Assembly (NCBI GenBank): GCA_016926625.1
Contig: JAFGOE010000066.1
Coordinates: 1 to 45,481, forward strand
Direction: 5' to 3'
Origin: Candidatus Zhuqueibacterota bacterium
Lineage (GTDB): Bacteria > Zhuqueibacterota > Zhuqueibacteria > Thermofontimicrobiales > Thiofontviventaceae
DNA length: 45,481 bases
Shown: positions 1 through 8,939 of the stretch, piece by piece
Numbering within the stretch: the stretch's first letter is position 1
Layout of the letters: every line of letters begins with the position of its first letter
The notes under the pieces: generated by a model
Databases searched by the model: none
What the model saw: the letters and a program-made list of their open reading frames with translations, nothing else
What the model was told of the DNA's origin: nothing
Translations under genes and position numbers: made by a program

Positions 1-324
1 GCGCACACTCAATTGATTGATCTTAATCAATTGTATTATAGAGAGTTATCTCTTTATTTTTTACACCATCACTGTCGAAGATGGGTTCAATATCGGAAAA
101 ATTGATCATCATAGTTCTCCAAATATGATTTTAATTATCTCCATATTATTCCATTAATTATGGATTGTTTTTTTCTGATGCTAATTCAGGTGAATTTGTA
201 TAAAAAAATTAGATAGATCTCTATTTGCTAATACAATTGATTGTTGATCATCATTTAACCACACCAGGGATATGATAATTTCTCATTTTTTCAATCAATT
301 TATCTACCCTCATATCATATCATC
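1..324. other. AT-rich intergenic stretch at window edge
   Basis: No convincing gene in either strand. It is very AT-rich and contains a short perfect inverted repeat at 11-32 (arms AATTGATT/AATCAATT around a 6-nt loop). It lies downstream of the GH26 gene, which reads leftward into it. I see no GC-rich hairpin with a T tract that would make a clear terminator. Confidence 0.5.
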
Positions 325-1452
325 TCATCTCACCAACTGATAAATACCCTCCTTATCAATAGTCGCATCCTCTCTGGTGAGAACTCTCTTATCCGCAAAT
401 AGCAGCTTTGTCCTCTCGATACCGTCGCCTTTCAACACCAGATTGCCCCACGGCATGTACCATGTCCATTGATTCTGTTCTGCTATCATCTCGACCGGGG
501 GCGGACTGCCGACCTCGCCCAGTGCAATCGGTTTCCCGTTTGCCAGTTTCAGTAGATCATCGTGATGCGATCGTTGCCAATCCTCACGATAGACATCGGC
601 CGCTAATATATCGACATATTCATAACCTGGCCAGAAATCTTCATATGCGTACGCTTCATCGTTTGCTGTATCCCGCGGAGCATTCGCATTCCAGACCCAC
701 AGAAGATTGTCGAGTTGATGATGCTCGGTGAAGCGATGAAACATCATCATCCACAGCTTTTTAAAACCATTCTCGCCCTTCTTTTTCCCCCACCAGAACC
801 AGACTCCGTTCATCTCATGATACGGTCGCCAGAGAACCGGTACATTTGCCTGTTTTAGCTGATTTAGATAAAAAACAATTTCATCCACCTGTCGCTTCCA
901 TGCGTTATTGAGCTCTGTGCTGTCAGTGGTAAGTTCATCCCATTCCTCCTCAGAAGGACGATTTTCCATGGACCAGAGTGAGCTACCGTCGCATGTATCT
1001 CCTGACTGCGGTGGACATGCATGCCACATTAGAGTAATGATATGTCCTTGTCTGTGCTTTTGAATAGCAGTCTCCACCATATTCTGTAGTGCTTTTTTCG
1101 GCGTGAGACCAGTAAAACAGACGGAATCAGCCGGATCGGATAGATTCAGAGGACCGCAGTGATGATACCGTTGCGCTTCATTGCCCTGATAACAAAAGCT
1201 GAGGTCAGATCCCCAGACAAGGGGATATTTACCCGTAAGATTATAAATGATATCGGTGTATTTAGATCCTGTGGATATAAAATTATGCTGGCCGGACAGA
1301 ATATGACGTCCCATTATTTGATTCAGGAAATTTAATAAACATTTCGCTTCGTGCGTTGCTCTGCAATTCACTGTGGTTGACATCGTTGTTAAACAGGACA
1401 TGGCGCAAAATCCGATCAGTAAGGTACATTTTAAGAAATTAGTCGGAAACAC
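325..1452 (-). CDS. Exported GH26 endo-beta-1,4-mannanase
   Basis: Predicted endo-acting mannanase (glycoside hydrolase family 26), a retaining enzyme cleaving internal beta-1,4-mannosyl links. Seen: WRPYHEMNG with the general acid/base Glu at about residue 213, and ALGEVGS with the nucleophile Glu at about 313, at the spacing expected for the GH26 TIM barrel. Also present are the GRHILSGQHN start of the catalytic domain and the HACPP loop. Residues 1-30 form a hydrophobic, Cys-containing leader, so export (possibly as a lipoprotein) is likely. The start is GTG; an in-frame TGA lies two codons upstream, so this is the furthest possible start, and the Shine-Dalgarno (SD) is weak. The length (375 aa) fits a single-domain GH26. 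It is followed on the same strand by other polysaccharide-related genes (AKR, GH97). Specificity for mannan rather than another GH26 substrate is from family knowledge. Confidence 0.9.
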   Translation of the reverse strand: MFPTNFLKCTLLIGFCAMSCLTTMSTTVNCRATHEAKCLLNFLNQIMGRHILSGQHNFISTGSKYTDIIYNLTGKYPLVWGSDLSFCYQGNEAQRYHHCGPLNLSDPADSVCFTGLTPKKALQNMVETAIQKHRQGHIITLMWHACPPQSGDTCDGSSLWSMENRPSEEEWDELTTDSTELNNAWKRQVDEIVFYLNQLKQANVPVLWRPYHEMNGVWFWWGKKKGENGFKKLWMMMFHRFTEHHQLDNLLWVWNANAPRDTANDEAYAYEDFWPGYEYVDILAADVYREDWQRSHHDDLLKLANGKPIALGEVGSPPPVEMIAEQNQWTWYMPWGNLVLKGDGIERTKLLFADKRVLTREDATIDKEGIYQLVR

Positions 1453-1521
1453 CTTTCAAGCAGCTCATAATACATTAATATGAATTATTTTATGAGCTTA
1501 TATAGAAAGTGACTATCTTTT

Positions 1522-2466
1522 TTACGATTCAAAGAGAGGTTCAACACCACTCGCTATATTTCTTATCTCATTCAACGCTCCGGCATCGATTGTCTGGATG
1601 GCTGAAGCCAGATCCAGCGCTCTCCAGAAGTACCTCGGCTCTCCCGGAGGGATGGCTGCTGTTACCGACTGAGATAATGTAAAACTCAACGCTAATCGCA
1701 GCAGCGCCGTGTCATTGTAATCTACAGGCTGGTACCAGCACTTGGGATTCGGATTATTGGCTCTATCCTTGAGTTTACTGTAGGCCAGCGATTTCAACGC
1801 CAGAATTCCCATGTTCTTTTCTTTAGCACGCTCGACCACACGCGGCCCGAAGTTACCTTCGTACCAGCATACAAAATTGATTGGAAATAGCACCGTATCA
1901 AAGTCGAATTTCTCCATGGCCGATAACGCTGCTTCTTCGGTGTGAGCAGAGAATCCCAGATAGCGCACCTTCCCTTCCTGCTTCGCGCGTACGAATAATT
2001 CCATCGCGCCGTTTGGTCCGAATGCAGTCTCCACGTCTTCTTTCGTCGTAATAGCATGGAGTTGATACAGATCGAAATGATCGGTTTGCATCTGTTTGAG
2101 CGAATCATTAAGTTCTCGTTCTGCATCCGCGCTGGTCCTTCGCTCTGTCTTACACGCTAAAAAGCATTTTTCCCGGTAGGGCTTCAACGCAGGTCCTAAT
2201 TTCTCCTCGGCATTGCCGTAGGATGGGGCGACATCGAAATAATTGACACCACGATCGAATGCCCTGGCGACGGCGTTATTGGCCACCGATTGATCTTCGT
2301 CCTTCACCACAATGCCCCCAAAACCTATAATCGAAAGCTGTTCCGGATGTCTCCCCAACTTTCGTCTCGGAATGAGTTTCGACGTTTCTTTACACTGAAA
2401 AAGCGGGAACAGTCCTATTCCCAACCAACCTGCGAAAGTCGATTGAATAAAACTTCGTCGATCCAT
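1522..2466 (-). CDS. Exported aldo/keto reductase (Tat-type leader)
   Basis: Aldo/keto reductase superfamily, NAD(P)H-dependent carbonyl or sugar oxidoreductase. The catalytic tetrad is visible: Asp78 and Tyr83 in FDVAPSYG, Lys106 in FLACKT and His137 in LYQLH. I set the start at the ATG of MDRRSF because GGAG sits 6 nt ahead of it; a TTG four codons upstream has no SD. The protein begins RRSFIQS followed by a hydrophobic stretch and ends FPLFQC, which resembles a twin-arginine signal, possibly with a lipobox Cys. Export via Tat would let the enzyme carry a folded cofactor. It sits between the GH26 and GH97 genes, so a role in sugar metabolism outside the cytoplasm is a reasonable inference. 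Substrate unknown. Confidence 0.85.
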   Translation of the reverse strand: MDRRSFIQSTFAGWLGIGLFPLFQCKETSKLIPRRKLGRHPEQLSIIGFGGIVVKDEDQSVANNAVARAFDRGVNYFDVAPSYGNAEEKLGPALKPYREKCFLACKTERRTSADAERELNDSLKQMQTDHFDLYQLHAITTKEDVETAFGPNGAMELFVRAKQEGKVRYLGFSAHTEEAALSAMEKFDFDTVLFPINFVCWYEGNFGPRVVERAKEKNMGILALKSLAYSKLKDRANNPNPKCWYQPVDYNDTALLRLALSFTLSQSVTAAIPPGEPRYFWRALDLASAIQTIDAGALNEIRNIASGVEPLFES

Positions 2467-2672
2467 GATAATCTCCAAATTTTTTATATTGCGTTAAATA
2501 TTCCCCTAAATATCCTTAAAAAGATAGACAGTCAAAAGATCTCAATTTAAATCCACAGCGATATTAATCATAAAAACAGCAGAGCGTCTAATATATGATG
2601 AGTTGCCTTTACTATCTCCTTTACACACACGTGATGGTCTTTGTTTTACTATTTGGCGATCCTCATTTTGGA

Positions 2673-4673
2673 TCAATTTTCCGGCATCAATATAGCGCAC
2701 CAACCTCCTGACGGTGCCAGTTTCATCTTGATCGAATCATTTCTCGAAACGACGCGAGTGGTCTTACGGTAATCGCTACCGAATCGATCAGCGTTGATGC
2801 CATCCTCTAACATATCAGCAGTATACGTTTCTCCGTTAAGAAACGACAGGTCTAATATAAATTCACGTGGTTGTTCATTCGTCATGGCACCGATGTACCA
2901 TATCTTGCCGTTCCTCCGTGCCATCAGAAGGTACTCACCTATTTTAGCTTCAAACACCTTAGTATCGTCCCATACGGTCGGAATTCTGGCGATGAAATCT
3001 GTCGACTCTTTCTCTCTTAAATAGTTGGAAGGGCTGTCGGCCAGCATTTGTAATGGACTCTCGAACACGACATACATAGCGATCTGGTGTGCCCTTGTGC
3101 CCATGCTCATCGGTCGCTCGAAAATACTGCGAAAATTTCCTGGTTGGGCGTTGATCATCGCACCGGGCGTGTAATCCATTGGTCCGGGTACCATTCGAAT
3201 GAAAGGCAGTGTCAAATTATGAGTGGGAGTGATATCCCCACCCCATTTACAATTCTCCAGCCCTTTAACCCCTTCACGCGTGATCACGTTCGGATAAGCA
3301 CGACGTAATCCGGCTGGTTTATAGGCACCGTGAAAATCGACCAGCATTTTGCGAGCCGCAGCTTCAGCCGCTATCTTCCAGTAAAAATTGACCATCTCCT
3401 GGTCGTCCCGTTGCATAAAATCGACTTTAATACCAGCTACTCCCCACTTCTCGAATTGATCCAGCGCTATTTGAAGCTGGTCATCCAGGGTTTTCCAGAT
3501 CACCCAGAGTATAATTCCCACATTTCTGTCTTTGCCGTAGGCGATAATCTCTTCGATATTCATCTCAGGAACTACATTCAGCAGATCACCGAGTTTGTAC
3601 CAACCTTCATCGAGAATGATATATTCGATACCATATCGTGATGCAAAATCGATGTAATACTTATAGGTTTCGGTATTTACGCCAGACTTGAAATCGACAC
3701 CGTATACGTTGTTAGCGTTCCACCAGTCCCAGGCCACTTTCCCTGGTTTGATCCAGGACGGATCTTTGATCTGTAGTTCATCGGCGAGTTGGTATACGAG
3801 TTGATTCGTGACAAGCTTGCTATCTGTCCTGGCAATGGCCAAAATCCTCCATGGGAAACTGCGATTTCCCTCGGTGACGGCGAGATAATCCGCATATTGA
3901 GTGACCGGCATATCACGATCAGAATTAGGCCGCAACTCACATTTCAGAGGAAAGTGGGGAAATACAGCATCCAGTTTACTGGCCCCACTGCTTTGTATCC
4001 ACATTCCTGGATAATCTCTGAGAGCGCTCTCTGCAATGAGTACTCTCGGGCCTGGTGTGGCGACCAGGACAGGTAAGCTGGCCAATCGACCAGCGTTTAA
4101 CGTATCCAATTGTGAATATAGATAGGAGCGTTCGTTATGAGAGAAGAAACTTTCTTCTTCAGGAAAATAAACATAAGATGAAGCACCAAAATTGAACGTC
4201 GCTTGTTCGGAAACGATCGTGATGTTCCCTCTTTTGCTTATTTTGAATCGATAGGCGATTCCATTGTCATAGGCTCTAAAGATCAGGGAATAATCACCCT
4301 TGAAATCGATTGTCAACTCATTACAATGATCGTTAATAACGGAGAACTTTTCAGGGACAATCGGTTCGATCTTTTGATGGATGGTTCTGTGTCTGACACG
4401 TACCACTTCCGGATTTAGACCACACACCAGTCCATCACGCAGAGTCATCGAAATGGGTGATGCTGCCACAATCTCTTCCCCATCGACGATTACCGCATAG
4501 GTTATTTGTTGATCGATTGTGACTCGCAATGATATCGATCTGTCAGGCGATTGAATTTCATATGGCATCGTTGTTCTTCCCTCTGTTACGGTAGAATAGA
4601 TAAGAATAATAAGTGCTGTTCTTATGAAATAATTTAGATGGAATATTTTATACCATCTTGATGAGTGTTTCAT
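2673..4673 (-). CDS. Exported GH97 family alpha-glycosidase
   Basis: Glycoside hydrolase family 97. Seen in order: hydrophobic leader (about 1-33), N-terminal beta-sandwich typical of GH97 (SPDRSISLRV...), the (beta/alpha)8 barrel starting near WDWWNANNVYG (about 316), the segment IILDEGWYK (about 352-360), GIKVDFMQRDD with Asp at about 418, ITREGVKGLE with Glu at about 467, and a C-terminal beta domain. GH97 includes inverting alpha-glucosidases (SusB type) and retaining alpha-galactosidases. The Asp in KVDFM is the position used as nucleophile in the retaining enzymes, so an alpha-galactosidase-like activity is favoured. That would suit side-chain removal from galactomannan next to a GH26 mannanase. 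The length (666 aa) is normal. The start ATG has only a weak SD. Confidence 0.9.
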   Translation of the reverse strand: MKHSSRWYKIFHLNYFIRTALIILIYSTVTEGRTTMPYEIQSPDRSISLRVTIDQQITYAVIVDGEEIVAASPISMTLRDGLVCGLNPEVVRVRHRTIHQKIEPIVPEKFSVINDHCNELTIDFKGDYSLIFRAYDNGIAYRFKISKRGNITIVSEQATFNFGASSYVYFPEEESFFSHNERSYLYSQLDTLNAGRLASLPVLVATPGPRVLIAESALRDYPGMWIQSSGASKLDAVFPHFPLKCELRPNSDRDMPVTQYADYLAVTEGNRSFPWRILAIARTDSKLVTNQLVYQLADELQIKDPSWIKPGKVAWDWWNANNVYGVDFKSGVNTETYKYYIDFASRYGIEYIILDEGWYKLGDLLNVVPEMNIEEIIAYGKDRNVGIILWVIWKTLDDQLQIALDQFEKWGVAGIKVDFMQRDDQEMVNFYWKIAAEAAARKMLVDFHGAYKPAGLRRAYPNVITREGVKGLENCKWGGDITPTHNLTLPFIRMVPGPMDYTPGAMINAQPGNFRSIFERPMSMGTRAHQIAMYVVFESPLQMLADSPSNYLREKESTDFIARIPTVWDDTKVFEAKIGEYLLMARRNGKIWYIGAMTNEQPREFILDLSFLNGETYTADMLEDGINADRFGSDYRKTTRVVSRNDSIKMKLAPSGGWCAILMPEN

Positions 4674-5045
4674 GGCATTGACTTTCTATTTGGTTATTAT
4701 AAATCACAGACTAGCGATTTAAAACTAATCATTATTTTAATAATTTTCAAGCATTATTTAAACTTCAGCAGTAGAATTGCCTGTAGGCCAAACTTAATCG
4801 CACGATAAAGATAAATGATCATTTGGAAATGGACATAGCTAAAGGATTCACAGAACATTAAAAATTCTGGAATGCAAAAAAAATAGTAGCATTATTGAAT
4901 TATATTACTTATATTGAAGTGAATTAATTACTAATTCGATTACGGATTAACATCAAGTAATATCTGACTCATTTGATGACATTTGAGTTAATTTAAAATT
5001 GAATAGTAGTATATAGCTGATCATTTCTCATTAAAGGAGATTAAA
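4674..5045. other. Divergent intergenic region GH97 / RRM gene
   Basis: An AT-rich region between two divergent genes with no supported ORF. It must carry both promoters. A weak sigma70-like pair for the RRM gene could be TTGAGT at 4983 and TAGTAT at 5007 (18-nt spacer), but the match is poor and the region is so AT-rich that chance hits are likely. Confidence 0.35.
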
Positions 5046-5378
5046 TTGAACATTTATATTGGAAATCTTCCAAAAACTACTGATGAAGAAACAATCCGCA
5101 GTCTTTTTGAAAAGTACGGTGAGGTCACAGAAGTCAAATTACTAAAAGATCAATACACCAACGAACTTCGTGGATTTGGATTCATCACAATGCCTGCTAA
5201 AGCCGAAGCTCAGAAAGCCATCGAGGAAATCAATGATTCCGAATTAGAAGGTCAGAAATTGATTGTTAACGAGGCTCGTCCGCGGAAGGATCGTCCCGGT
5301 GGTGGTAGTGGTGGTGGTGGTCGTAGAAGAGGCGGCGGCGGTGGTGGTGGTTTCGGTTCCCGATCTCGCTCATGGTAA
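5046..5378 (+). CDS. RRM-domain, glycine/arginine-rich RNA-binding protein
   Basis: Single RNA-recognition-motif protein of the bacterial/cyanobacterial Rbp type. RNP2 is IYIGNL (residues 3-8) and RNP1 is RGFGFITM (42-49). The RRM fills residues 1-80, followed by a low-complexity Gly/Arg/Ser tail (about 85-110) like that of cold-induced RNA-binding proteins. The start is TTG: an AAAGGAGA SD lies 5 nt upstream and there is no closer ATG. The 110-aa length is typical. It probably binds single-stranded RNA and acts in post-transcriptional or cold responses. A cold-shock gene lies about 2 kb away but is not in the same operon. Confidence 0.92.
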   Translation: MNIYIGNLPKTTDEETIRSLFEKYGEVTEVKLLKDQYTNELRGFGFITMPAKAEAQKAIEEINDSELEGQKLIVNEARPRKDRPGGGSGGGGRRRGGGGGGGFGSRSRSW

Positions 5379-5407
5379 AGCCGTTAAAAAAACTTTCTAA
5401 ATTGATT

Positions 5408-5526
5408 AAAAGTTGTATCAACGATAAAATTTACACTTAAACCCTCGAAATCAGGGTCATCTTCTCAGAATATAAGATTCAATTTGATGATATTTAGCTG
5501 ATTGCGAGATTGTTGATACAACTTTT
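5408..5526 (+). terminator. Long-arm inverted repeat with T tract after the RRM gene
   Basis: A 15-nt arm at 5408-5422 (AAAAGTTGTATCAAC) is perfectly complementary to 5512-5526, which runs directly into a T tract and then GCCC. The 89-nt interior holds a smaller hairpin (ACCCT/AGGGT near 5440-5456). The geometry resembles a structured 3' UTR ending in an intrinsic terminator. It begins 30 nt after the RRM stop codon. Folding is inferred by eye. Confidence 0.5.
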
Positions 5527-5641
5527 TTTTTGCCCTAGAGGCAGAAGATCTGTTTGCAATCCCTCCGACTGTGCCTCGATGGGATTAGACTATTCATCAC
5601 CTTACTTCAGATTATTAAAAAGAACGAGCTGTTCAGCCGGT

Positions 5642-6811
5642 TTATTTCTTTGTCAGGTATCGCAGAGCGAGACAGGTCATGTCGTCAGATTGCTCCACAC
5701 CATGAGAAAAATCCTGGACCTCTTTAATCACTTGATTTATCAGAGATTCGAGCGGCATCGTATGATTATCCTGCAAAACCTTTTCCAGCCTCGGTTCATC
5801 GAACTGTTTATCATTACAATCGAAAGCTTCGGTTATACCGTCTGTATAGAGGAACAAGGTATCTCCCTGTTGAAGCATGCACATATTCGATTCATATTCT
5901 GTATTCTTCATACCTCCTAAGAAAAGGCCACCTCTGTTATCCAGTTGTTTGACATGTCCATCTTTACTGATCATATATGGCGGATTATGACCTCCGCTGC
6001 TATATTCGAATGCTCCGCTTCGCGTATCAAAGACTCCATAAAATACAGTGACAAACATTGTCGGCAAACTTTCATCCACCAGAATGTCATTGACAATTTC
6101 GAGACAGGTATCGGGCGAAATACCTTTAAGAGCCGTTGCTTTAAGCAACGTTTTGCTCACTGCCATGAACATCGCCGCCGGGATGCCCTTACCAGAAACG
6201 TCGCCGATGATAAGTCCGATGCGGTTTTTATCTATAAGGAAAAAATCGTATAAGTCGCCACCAACCTCTTTCGCAGGGATCATTTTGGCATAGATATCAA
6301 ATTCATTCCTATCGGGAAACGCCGGAAACGTTTTCGGTAAAATCGATGTTTGAATTTCGGTTGCTATGCTTAATTCGTGCTTAATTGCCATCAATTGGTC
6401 TCGTGAAAGAATAGCTTCTTTGTACATTTGGAGATCATGCAATGATTTGATGATCGTAATTTCGAGATCATTTAAATCGATCGGCTTTATCACGAAATCG
6501 AAAGCACCTCGATTCATCGCAGTACGTATATTCTCTATATCACCGTAAGCGGATACGATAACGGAGCGAAGAAGAGGATTTTCCTTTTCTTTGATCTTAT
6601 TTAGTAGTGTCAATCCATCCATTTCGGGCATATTGATATCCGTGAGTATAAGATCGATTGAAGGTATTTCTTCCAGCCGTTCCAAAGCCTCGACTCCATT
6701 TCGGGCGAATATAAATTTGTAATTGTCCTTGCGGATCTGGTCACGAAATTTCTGCAATATAATCTGTTCCAGATCCGGTTCATCATCTACAACTAAAATT
6801 TTAGTAGACAT
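5642..6811 (-). CDS. Response regulator with SpoIIE/RsbU-type PP2C phosphatase output
   Basis: Two-domain signalling protein. Residues 1-125 are a receiver: acidic pair DDEPD, phospho-acceptor Asp in LTDINMPEMDG (about residue 58), and the conserved Lys in VIKPID. After a helical linker, residues about 180-389 form a PP2C-family Ser/Thr phosphatase (SpoIIE/RsbU type) with GGDLYDFF, IGDVSGKGIPAAMFMA and the terminal SDDMTCL metal-binding motifs. Such proteins usually dephosphorylate an anti-sigma-factor antagonist. No antagonist or anti-sigma kinase gene is next to it, so the target is elsewhere. Two adjacent ATGs are possible; the second is 6 nt from GGAG and is used here. It is a close paralogue of the gene at 22885-24042. 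Confidence 0.93.
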   Translation of the reverse strand: MSTKILVVDDEPDLEQIILQKFRDQIRKDNYKFIFARNGVEALERLEEIPSIDLILTDINMPEMDGLTLLNKIKEKENPLLRSVIVSAYGDIENIRTAMNRGAFDFVIKPIDLNDLEITIIKSLHDLQMYKEAILSRDQLMAIKHELSIATEIQTSILPKTFPAFPDRNEFDIYAKMIPAKEVGGDLYDFFLIDKNRIGLIIGDVSGKGIPAAMFMAVSKTLLKATALKGISPDTCLEIVNDILVDESLPTMFVTVFYGVFDTRSGAFEYSSGGHNPPYMISKDGHVKQLDNRGGLFLGGMKNTEYESNMCMLQQGDTLFLYTDGITEAFDCNDKQFDEPRLEKVLQDNHTMPLESLINQVIKEVQDFSHGVEQSDDMTCLALRYLTKK

Positions 6812-6971
6812 CATGATCTCCGATTATTGTTTTTACTTCATGGGGACTGGTGAAAAGATTCAATAAACATTATTTAAAAGCTCAGCGTAGACATGATTTT
6901 TCAATTTTGGATAATCATTGTTCTTAAACTACATATCGATCTCTTTCCGCCATGCTTGAAGTAATATTAGT

Positions 6972-7008
6972 ATAGTAGCAATATAAACAGTTCTAGTCAA
7001 ATTGTCAA
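6972..7008 (-). promoter_or_regulatory. Two overlapping sigma70-like promoters for the receiver-phosphatase gene
   Basis: Reading the minus strand, TTGACA (7008-7003) is followed after 17 nt by TATATT (6985-6980). Shifted downstream, TTGACT (7000-6995) is followed after 17 nt by TACTAT (6977-6972). Both pairs have ideal spacing. They would give a leader of roughly 150-160 nt before the start at 6811. Whether both are used is unknown. Confidence 0.55.
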
Positions 7009-7125
7009 TTAAAAAATTATCTGTGCTGTTATATACTATAATTTCAAATTCAATCCACGATCTCCAGGCTAAATTGATTTATTAAAGATTTATCTTGAAA
7101 ATATCATATTTTTTTAAAAAAACTC

Positions 7126-7154
7126 TTGCATTTTAAAATAATAGTATGTATATT
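7126..7154 (+). promoter_or_regulatory. Sigma70-like promoter of the cold-shock gene
   Basis: TTGCAT at 7126-7131 and TATATT at 7149-7154 are separated by exactly 17 nt. Transcription would start near 7161, leaving a leader of about 190 nt before the csp start codon at 7350. Long structured leaders are typical of cspA-type genes, where they control translation by temperature. Confidence 0.6.
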
Positions 7155-7349
7155 ACGTCGTTAAATTATTGTACATAGTTTTTCCAGCATTTTGTTTTCA
7201 ATGATAGTGTAAGTTAAGACAATATCGGAAACACCAAAATAGATCGTGGAGAATGGTACAAGACTATTCAACACGATTTTTTTTTGCGAATTAGGCTAGG
7301 AAAATCAGATGTACACAACACAATATTATTTTCAAGAAGGATAAGTTCG

Positions 7350-7550
7350 ATGGAAAAAGGAACTGTTAAGTGGTTTAATGGATCAAAAGGCTATGGTTTT
7401 ATCACCCGCGAAAAAGGCGAAGACGTATTCGTGCACTATAAGGCGATTGAAGGTGATGGATACAAATCACTGGATGAAGGCGATAGCGTAAGTTTTGAGG
7501 TTGAACAAGGACCTAAGGGTTTACAAGCAGCGAAAGTCTCAAAATTATAA
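7350..7550 (+). CDS. CspA-family cold-shock protein
   Basis: A 66-residue cold-shock domain protein that binds single-stranded nucleic acid and acts as an RNA chaperone. Seen: KGTVKWFN start, RNP1 KGYGFI (13-18), RNP2 VFVHY (26-30) and a C-terminal [10 protein letters not shown] strand, the whole OB fold with nothing extra. An upstream in-frame start would add 22 residues unrelated to the family. The ATG at 7350 has AGAAGGA 8 nt ahead and gives the canonical N-terminus. Paralogue symbols (cspA, cspC and so on) cannot be assigned. Confidence 0.95.
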   Translation: MEKGTVKWFNGSKGYGFITREKGEDVFVHYKAIEGDGYKSLDEGDSVSFEVEQGPKGLQAAKVSKL

Positions 7551-7679
7551 TCATTGACTAATCGATATGAACTATATATTGTTAACCATGTCGGCTTGTC
7601 TTTGACTTCATAAGCCAAAGAATCGAGTGACATGTTAACGAAATATTCATCCGTTTCATGTCAGGTACTTATTTAAGTA

Positions 7680-7707
7680 AAAGGGTATATCTTTCGATAT
7701 ACCCTTT
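7680..7707. terminator. Bidirectional hairpin between csp and the permease gene
   Basis: An 11-bp perfect stem (7680-7690 with 7697-7707, AAAGGGTATAT against its complement) with a 6-nt CTTTCG loop sits between two converging genes. The flanking T runs are short in both directions (TTTGATATTT one way, TTTTACTT the other). It is therefore a moderate intrinsic terminator that could serve both. Confidence 0.65.
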
Positions 7708-7733
7708 GATATTTATATACTGGTCTATTGCTC

Positions 7734-8789
7734 TTATAGTTTATCTTTTGCTGCATAATCTTTCATAAAGATCTGCCAAACAGTCAGACAGAGTGCGGTG
7801 ATCACGGGCCCGATGATAAATCCAGAGATACCAAACAAGGTTAAACCGCCTAAGGTAGATAACAGAATCAAATAATCAGGCATCTTTGTATCCCTCCCAA
7901 CCAGAGTTGGACGCAAGAAATTATCCACCAGTCCAATAACGAATAATCCGATTATCAATAGAATCGCACCCTTGATCCAACTTCCGGAGATAATAAGAAT
8001 TACGGCTGCTGGAAACCATATAAGACCGGAGCCAACGACGGGTAAAATGGACAGGATGATCATGATAACACCCCACAACACGGCCGCCTCTACTCCTAAT
8101 ATCCAGAACGCTAGCCCTCCCAGGGAGCCCTGAATGATTCCGACCACAAATGTACCCTTCATGGTCGCTCGCGTCACCTCGGCAAATTTTGAAAATAATA
8201 ATTTTTCCCGTTTATCACCCAGTGGAAGGGCTTGTATAATAATCGATAAAATTTTATCTCCGTCCCGCAGGAAAAAAAATAAAAGATAGATCATTACAGA
8301 TAATTGTAAGAAAAAGCTAGCAACATTGCCTCCGAGACCAAACGCTTTTGATGCAAGATATCGTGTGCTCGATAAGATAGCGGATGATAGTGATTTCTTC
8401 ACATTGTCGATATCGATCCCATATTTTTCCAGAAAGCTAATGACGCCGGGCAGATTACTTTCTATATAGGTATAGGTTTTCTGAAGACTAACTCCGTCGG
8501 CGAGATATTGGTTGTACAATGTGGTTACTTGTTTTGAAACCGCCAGTCCTATAAAAAAAGATGGCAAAATAACGATGAGGATAATCAGGAGGATTGTGAC
8601 CAGCGAACTCAGCGACGATTTATTCTTTAACCATCGCCTTATCAGTTTAAAAATAGGGTAAAATAATATGCCAAAGGTAGCTGCCCAGAAAACTGGCATT
8701 AAAAAGTCATTCAACAACCACAGAACAAGAGCTGTTGAGACGAATAGTAACAGATAAAAAAAATTATTTTTTAAGGATTTAGGTTTCAT
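7734..8789 (-). CDS. AI-2E (PerM/YdiK) family membrane transporter
   Basis: A 351-residue polytopic protein of the autoinducer-2 exporter-like family. Seen: paired N-terminal TM helices (about 10-45), an amphipathic cytoplasmic or periplasmic segment (about 85-140), and a C-terminal run of TM helices with the characteristic GIIQGSLGGLAFWILG, IILSILPVVGSGLIWFPAAV and LVDNFLRPTLVGRDTKMPDYLILLSTLGG segments. Family members export AI-2 or act as Na+/H+ antiporters or general permeases, so the substrate is open. GGAT lies 7 nt before the ATG. It is a single-gene unit. Confidence 0.9.
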   Translation of the reverse strand: MKPKSLKNNFFYLLLFVSTALVLWLLNDFLMPVFWAATFGILFYPIFKLIRRWLKNKSSLSSLVTILLIILIVILPSFFIGLAVSKQVTTLYNQYLADGVSLQKTYTYIESNLPGVISFLEKYGIDIDNVKKSLSSAILSSTRYLASKAFGLGGNVASFFLQLSVMIYLLFFFLRDGDKILSIIIQALPLGDKREKLLFSKFAEVTRATMKGTFVVGIIQGSLGGLAFWILGVEAAVLWGVIMIILSILPVVGSGLIWFPAAVILIISGSWIKGAILLIIGLFVIGLVDNFLRPTLVGRDTKMPDYLILLSTLGGLTLFGISGFIIGPVITALCLTVWQIFMKDYAAKDKL

Positions 8790-8939
8790 GTTTTCATCCG
8801 ATTAAATTTGAACATTCAATTGAGTCCCCCAAAATGATCAATAAAAAAATTAATCTTTTTAAACTTTTGAAGTTGTTCTATGGTTCTTTCGATTACTTAT
8901 TTCTATTTGTAGATCATAGATACTCGATTCAACCAATCG

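Noticed and set aside
5510..5920. Plus-strand ORF of 136 codons opposite the receiver-phosphatase gene
   Set aside because: It lies largely antisense to the PP2C domain, has no SD, and its protein shows no domain.
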